From positions 1 to 8,171 of the forward strand of contig JAHECM010000040.1 of the NCBI GenBank assembly GCA_024641725.1: 8,171 nucleotides of DNA, in the 5' to 3' direction. Origin of the DNA: Limnohabitans sp. (GTDB taxonomy: Bacteria; Pseudomonadota; Gammaproteobacteria; Burkholderiales; Burkholderiaceae_C). A program made the position numbers and the translations under genes. The notes under the pieces were generated by a model that saw only the letters and a program-made list of their open reading frames with translations, was not told the origin of the DNA and searched no databases. Below, piece after piece: positions 4,912 through 8,171 of this stretch. Every line of letters begins with the position of its first letter. Within the stretch, counting starts at the first letter, position 1.

Positions 4912-5846
4912 TGCACATGGCCGACGCCCCACTGACCCACACCACCGTATTGCTGGGCGAGGCCGTTGACGCTTTGCTGTCTGGCCACGCAGGTGCAGAC
5001 GGTGCGTATGTCGATGCCACCTTTGGCCGTGGCGGTCATTCCCGCTTGGTGCTCTCGCGCCTGTCGGCGGCCGGCCGTTTGGTGGCGTTTGACAAAGATA
5101 TGGACGCCATTGCAGAGGCGAGCACCGTGCAGGACGCGCGCTTTGCCATACGGCATGAGGGGTTTTCCAATTTGGCCGCGCTGGCGCCGGGCAGCATGGA
5201 TGGGGTATTGATGGACCTCGGGGTCAGCTCCCCTCAGATCGACAACCCCGTGAGGGGTTTTTCTTTTCGTTTCGACGGCCCGCTGGACATGCGCATGGAC
5301 ACCACGCGCGGACAAAGCGTGGCCGAATGGCTGGCCACCGCAGAGGTGGATCAAATCACGGAGGTGATACGTGACTATGGCGAAGAACGGTTTGCTTTTC
5401 AGATTGCAAAGGCGCTTGTGGCTCGCCGACAAGAGCGGGGCCCAATTTCATCCACCGCTGAGCTGGCCCAGCTCGTGGCTGACACGGTCAAAACCCGCGA
5501 GCCGGGCAAGGACCCTGCAACGCGGACATTTCAGGCTTTTCGGATTTTCATCAACGCCGAGCTTGAAGAGCTTGAACAGGCGCTAGAAGCCAGCCTGCAG
5601 GTGCTGCGCCCCGGCGGCCGTTTGGTGGTGATCAGCTTCCATTCGCTGGAAGACCGCATCGTCAAGCAGTTCATTGCCAAGCACTCCAAAGAGGTGGTGG
5701 ACCGCCGCGTGCCGTTTGCCGCGCCCGTGGCCATGCGCTTGAACGCGCTGGGCCGCGTCAAGCCCTCGGCCGAAGAGGTGCAGGCCAACCCCCGTTCGCG
5801 CAGCGCCATCATGCGTGTGGCCGAGCGCACCGAGGTGCCGGCATGA
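4911..5846 (+). CDS. rsmH: 16S rRNA (cytosine-N4) methyltransferase RsmH (MraW)
   Basis: A 311-residue SAM-dependent enzyme (E. coli 313) that makes the N4-methyl group of m4Cm1402 in the 16S rRNA decoding centre. Seen directly: HTTVLLGEAVDALL at the N-terminus, motif I DATFGRGGHS (35-44), the catalytic-region MDLGVSSPQ (101-109), RGFSFRFDGPLDMRMD, RTFQAFRIFINAELEELEQAL, and VVISFHSLEDRIVKQF (ISFHS from 241). The C-terminus has NPRSRSAIMRVAERT. The start ATG at 4911 overlaps the mraZ TGA by one base, as in coupled genes; ATG 4917 is an alternative, since neither has a strong ribosome binding site. The end overlaps ftsL by four bases. A terminator-like hairpin lies within the coding sequence at 5244-5267. 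Confidence 0.95.
   Translation: MHMADAPLTHTTVLLGEAVDALLSGHAGADGAYVDATFGRGGHSRLVLSRLSAAGRLVAFDKDMDAIAEASTVQDARFAIRHEGFSNLAALAPGSMDGVLMDLGVSSPQIDNPVRGFSFRFDGPLDMRMDTTRGQSVAEWLATAEVDQITEVIRDYGEERFAFQIAKALVARRQERGPISSTAELAQLVADTVKTREPGKDPATRTFQAFRIFINAELEELEQALEASLQVLRPGGRLVVISFHSLEDRIVKQFIAKHSKEVVDRRVPFAAPVAMRLNALGRVKPSAEEVQANPRSRSAIMRVAERTEVPA
5244..5267 (+). terminator. Terminator-like hairpin inside rsmH
   Basis: AACCCC (5244-5249) and GGGGTT (5254-5259) form a 6-bp stem closed by a GTGA loop of the stable GNRA class, followed by a T-rich tract (TTTCTTTT, 5260-5267). A competing 7-bp stem pairs CCCCTCA (5230-5236) with TGAGGGG (5251-5257). It is on the sense strand within the conserved VRGFSFRFDGP coding segment. 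It has the form of an intrinsic terminator, but active translation would normally mask it. Confidence 0.35.
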
Positions 5847-6139
5847 CCCGGCTGAACATCTTGCTGCTGTTGGCGCTGGTCGGCAGTGCGTTGGCGCTGG
5901 TGCACTCGCAGTACGCGTCGCGCCAGTTGTTCATGGGCCTGGAATCGGCGCGCAAAGACACGACCCGGCTGGAGATCGAGCGCGACCGCTTGCTGGTGGA
6001 GCGGCGCGCGCAGGCCACGCCCCTGCGGGTCGAGCAGATCGCACGCCAGCAACTGCAAATGCGCATGGTGAGCCCGGGCATCACCCAATACGTCACGGCG
6101 CCCGCGTCTGCGGCTTCGTCCGCCGGAGCCAAGCCATGA
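5843..6139 (+). CDS. ftsL: Cell division protein FtsL
   Basis: A 98-residue bitopic membrane protein in the ftsL position between rsmH and ftsI. It has almost no cytoplasmic part, one membrane segment (about residues 4-20, NILLLLALVGSALALV), then a periplasmic heptad-like region (SRQLFMGLESARKDTTRLEIERDRL) fit for a coiled coil. A segment with VEQIARQQLQMRMVSPG follows; the IA..QL.M pattern near the end is typical of FtsL. The Ala/Ser-rich tail is low complexity. Known role: with FtsB and FtsQ it forms the subcomplex that activates FtsWI at the septum. FtsL is poorly conserved, so the call rests on topology, size and synteny. GAGG (5832-5835) lies seven bases before the ATG. It overlaps both neighbours by four bases (ATGA). 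Confidence 0.88.
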   Translation: MTRLNILLLLALVGSALALVHSQYASRQLFMGLESARKDTTRLEIERDRLLVERRAQATPLRVEQIARQQLQMRMVSPGITQYVTAPASAASSAGAKP

Positions 6140-7869
6140 GCCGCAGTGTCCAGCTCAGCTCCAGCCCCTTGTTGGCCAGCAAGACGCCCGTCTGGCGCAG
6201 TCAGCTGATCGTGGCCGCCATTGCCTTGGCGTTCATGGGTTTGATGGTGCGCGCGGCGTATGTGCAGGTGTTCCAAAATGAATTCTTCAAGCGCCAAGGC
6301 GAGGTGCGTTTTGCCCGCACCCTGAGCCTGCCCGCCAACCGTGGGCGCATCTTGGACCGCAACGGCATGTTGCTGGCGTCCAGCGTGCCCGCTCCCAGCA
6401 TTTGGGCCAACCCCGAAGACATCGAACGCGACTCGGCCAAGCTCAGCCAATTGGCCAAATTGCTCGACATGAGCCGCGCCGAGCTCGACAAGAAACTCGA
6501 AAACGAGGACAAGACCTTTGTCTGGCTGCGCAGGCAACTGGACGAACCGGTGGTCAAAGAGATCCAGGCGCTCGACATCAAGGGTGTCTACAGCATCAAA
6601 GAATACAAACGCCTCTACCCCGAAGGCGAAGCAGCAGCCCACATCGTGGGCTTTACCAATGTGGAAGACCAAGGCCAAGAAGGCATCGAGCTGGTGTTCC
6701 AGCAAGCCTTGTCTGGCAAAGCCGGTTCGCGCCGCGTCATCAAAGACCGCTTGGGCCGCGTGGTTGAGGCGGTGGGTGAAACCATTCCCCCCGAAGACGG
6801 GCAAGACATCCAGCTGTCCATCGACAGCAAGGTGCAGTTCTTTGCCTACCAAAAGCTGCGCGATGCCGTGCTGGAAAACAAAGCCAAGGCCGGCAGCGTG
6901 GTGGTGCTCGATGTGCAAACGGGCGAAGTGCTAGCGCTGGCCAACTACCCCAGTTATTCGCCCGCCAAGCGCGTGAACCTGAGCGGTGAACAGTTGCGCA
7001 ACCGCGCCTTGACCGACACCTTTGAGCCGGGCTCGACCATGAAGCCCTTTGCCGTGTCGCTGGCGCTCGAAAAAGGCATCGTCAAGCCTGAAACCCCGAT
7101 CCAGACCGCCCCCGGGCGCATCACCATCACCGGCTCGACCATCACCGATGCGCACCCCCATGGCGTGCTCACCGTCAACGAGGTGATCCAGAAGTCCAGC
7201 AACGTGGGCACCGTCAAGATGGCCATGCAGATGCAGCCGCGCGAGATGTGGGAAATGTTCACCCAAGTCGGTTTTGGCCAAAAGCCACAGGTGCCGTTCC
7301 CGGGTGTGGTGGGAGGGCGTTTGCGCCCCTTCAAATCCTGGCGACCCATCGAGCAGGCCACCATGAGCTACGGCTATGGCATTTCGGCCAGCTTGTTTCA
7401 GGTGGCGCATGCCTACACCACCTTCGCCCGTGACGGCGAGGTGATTCCGGTCACCATGATGAAGTCCGACGAGAAGGTCTCAGGCGTGCGCGTCTTCAGC
7501 GTGGACACCGCACGCGCCATGCGCAAGATGCTGCAAATGGCCGCCGGCCCCGGCGGCACCGGCCCCAAGGCGCAAACCCTGGGTTACACCGTGGGCGGCA
7601 AAAGCGGCACCGCGCACAAGCAAGAGGGCAAGGGCTACGCGGGCAAAAAGTACCGAGGCTTTTTCTCGGGCTTGTCACCGGTTGAGCAGCCGCGCATTGT
7701 GGTGGCCGTGATGATCGACGAGCCAAGCAACGGCAAACACTTTGGCGGTGACGTGGCCGCGCCCGTGTTCAGCGAGACGGTGCAGCAAACCCTGCGTCTG
7801 TTGGGCGTGCAGCCGGACATGGCGGTTAAACCGCAAACCGTGTTCAAAGCCGTGGAGGAGTCGTTCTGA
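6136..7869 (+). CDS. ftsI: Peptidoglycan D,D-transpeptidase FtsI (PBP3)
   Basis: A 577-residue class B penicillin-binding protein (E. coli 588), the septum-specific transpeptidase that cross-links peptidoglycan with its partner FtsW. Seen in order: short cytoplasmic N-terminus, one membrane anchor (about residues 23-41, QLIVAAIALAFMGLMV), the PBP dimer domain beginning near NRGRILDRNGMLLASS, then the transpeptidase domain. That domain has all three active-site motifs: STMK with the nucleophile Ser300 and Lys303, SSN (354-356), and KSGT (489-492). Further family marks are GVYSIKEYKRLYPEG, TFEPGSTMKPF and SYGYGISAS. GGAG (6125-6128) sits seven bases before the ATG, which overlaps the ftsL stop (ATGA). 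A longer in-frame reading from GTG 5815 would run through ftsL and rsmH and is rejected. Its end overlaps murE by one base. Confidence 0.97.
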   Translation: MSRSVQLSSSPLLASKTPVWRSQLIVAAIALAFMGLMVRAAYVQVFQNEFFKRQGEVRFARTLSLPANRGRILDRNGMLLASSVPAPSIWANPEDIERDSAKLSQLAKLLDMSRAELDKKLENEDKTFVWLRRQLDEPVVKEIQALDIKGVYSIKEYKRLYPEGEAAAHIVGFTNVEDQGQEGIELVFQQALSGKAGSRRVIKDRLGRVVEAVGETIPPEDGQDIQLSIDSKVQFFAYQKLRDAVLENKAKAGSVVVLDVQTGEVLALANYPSYSPAKRVNLSGEQLRNRALTDTFEPGSTMKPFAVSLALEKGIVKPETPIQTAPGRITITGSTITDAHPHGVLTVNEVIQKSSNVGTVKMAMQMQPREMWEMFTQVGFGQKPQVPFPGVVGGRLRPFKSWRPIEQATMSYGYGISASLFQVAHAYTTFARDGEVIPVTMMKSDEKVSGVRVFSVDTARAMRKMLQMAAGPGGTGPKAQTLGYTVGGKSGTAHKQEGKGYAGKKYRGFFSGLSPVEQPRIVVAVMIDEPSNGKHFGGDVAAPVFSETVQQTLRLLGVQPDMAVKPQTVFKAVEESF

Positions 7870-8171
7870 TGGTCGCGCTCCAAACGCCTCAAGAAGCCGC
7901 CCGCTGGTTGCGCCAGCACGTCACGGGCGTGTTGCGCACCGACAGCCGCCAGATTCAACCGGGCGACGGCTTCATTGCCTGGCCCGGGGCCGCCACCGAT
8001 GGCCGCCAGTACTTGGCCAAAGCCTTTGCGCAAGGCGCGGCCGCCTGCCTGATGCAGCACGAAGGCAGCGCCCCCTGGCAAAACACCGGCCCACAAGAGC
8101 GCTTGGCCTCTTTGCCTCAGCTCAAGGCCCGCACGGGCCTGGTGGCTGACGCGTATTACGAACAACCCAGC
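7869..8171 (+). CDS. murE: UDP-MurNAc-tripeptide synthetase MurE, N-terminal part (3' end outside window)
   Basis: The first 101 codons of a Mur ligase, open to the window end. MurE adds the third stem-peptide residue, meso-diaminopimelate in Gram-negative bacteria, to UDP-MurNAc-L-Ala-D-Glu in the cytoplasm. Seen directly: the MurE N-terminal domain signature TDSRQIQPGDGFIAWPG, then TDGRQYLAKAFAQGAAACL. The P-loop, ATP and substrate (DNPR) motifs lie beyond the edge, so specificity for meso-DAP over lysine cannot be read here. The ATG at 7869 overlaps the ftsI TGA by one base, and AGGAG (7856-7860) lies eight bases upstream. Gene order (ftsI - murE) supports the call over MurF. In some beta-proteobacteria murE is fused to murF; this cannot be judged from the fragment. 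Confidence 0.9.
   Translation, partial: MVALQTPQEAARWLRQHVTGVLRTDSRQIQPGDGFIAWPGAATDGRQYLAKAFAQGAAACLMQHEGSAPWQNTGPQERLASLPQLKARTGLVADAYYEQPS

Noticed and set aside
5815..6135. Longer ftsI reading frame from GTG 5815
   Set aside because: It would overlap all of ftsL; the ATG at 6136 with GGAG and the ATGA overlap gives the normal FtsI N-terminus.
5809..6918. 369-codon minus-strand ORF opposite ftsL and ftsI
   Set aside because: Antisense to strongly conserved genes; long open antisense frames are common in GC-rich DNA.
7540..7557. Perfect GC-rich inverted repeat in ftsI (GCCGCCGG and CCGGCGGC)
   Set aside because: It encodes the Ala/Gly/Pro-rich stretch before KSGT, has no T-tract, and is expected from GC-rich codon use.

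Overview
The window is a piece of a GC-rich proteobacterial chromosome, most likely a beta-proteobacterium of the order Burkholderiales (Comamonadaceae-like). The placement rests on three things: the type of DksA (C-terminal CxxT/SxxA in place of the zinc cysteines, with a long Lys/Ala/Pro tail), the sequence style of the division genes, and the order xerC - rlmI - cobW - dksA - division cluster. This is recognition of protein motifs, not a database search. Every complete gene lies on the + strand. I see no insertion sequence, phage gene, CRISPR array, tRNA or rRNA.

Left half (1-4142): the 3' end of a tyrosine recombinase of the XerC type, then an RlmI-type 23S rRNA cytosine methyltransferase with a possible leaderless start. 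Next comes a YjiA/CobW-family metal GTPase with a histidine-rich loop. Last is dksA, a transcription factor of the stringent response that carries a roughly 200-residue histone-H1-like tail. dksA has a leader of about 140 nt holding a small hairpin and a candidate 24-codon upstream ORF whose stop codon touches the dksA ribosome binding site. A clear intrinsic terminator closes dksA.

Between 4143 and 4482 lies an AT-rich gap with no gene. Its right end holds the probable mraZ promoter and an array of AGTG units at exact 10-bp spacing, which looks like a divergent form of the MraZ operator.

Right half (4483-8171): the start of the division and cell wall (dcw) cluster in the classical order mraZ - rsmH - ftsL - ftsI - murE. 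The genes overlap by 1 to 4 bases throughout, so they are read as one translationally coupled operon. MraZ is the operon's own regulator, RsmH methylates 16S rRNA, FtsL and FtsI belong to the septal peptidoglycan machine, and MurE (cut by the window edge) makes its precursor.

The gene content is ordinary housekeeping and I found no new multi-gene system. The points that deserve a second look are regulatory or architectural: the 10-bp-phased mraZ operator, the dksA leader ORF, the H1-like tail on a zinc-free DksA beside a CobW GTPase, and a terminator-like hairpin inside rsmH.
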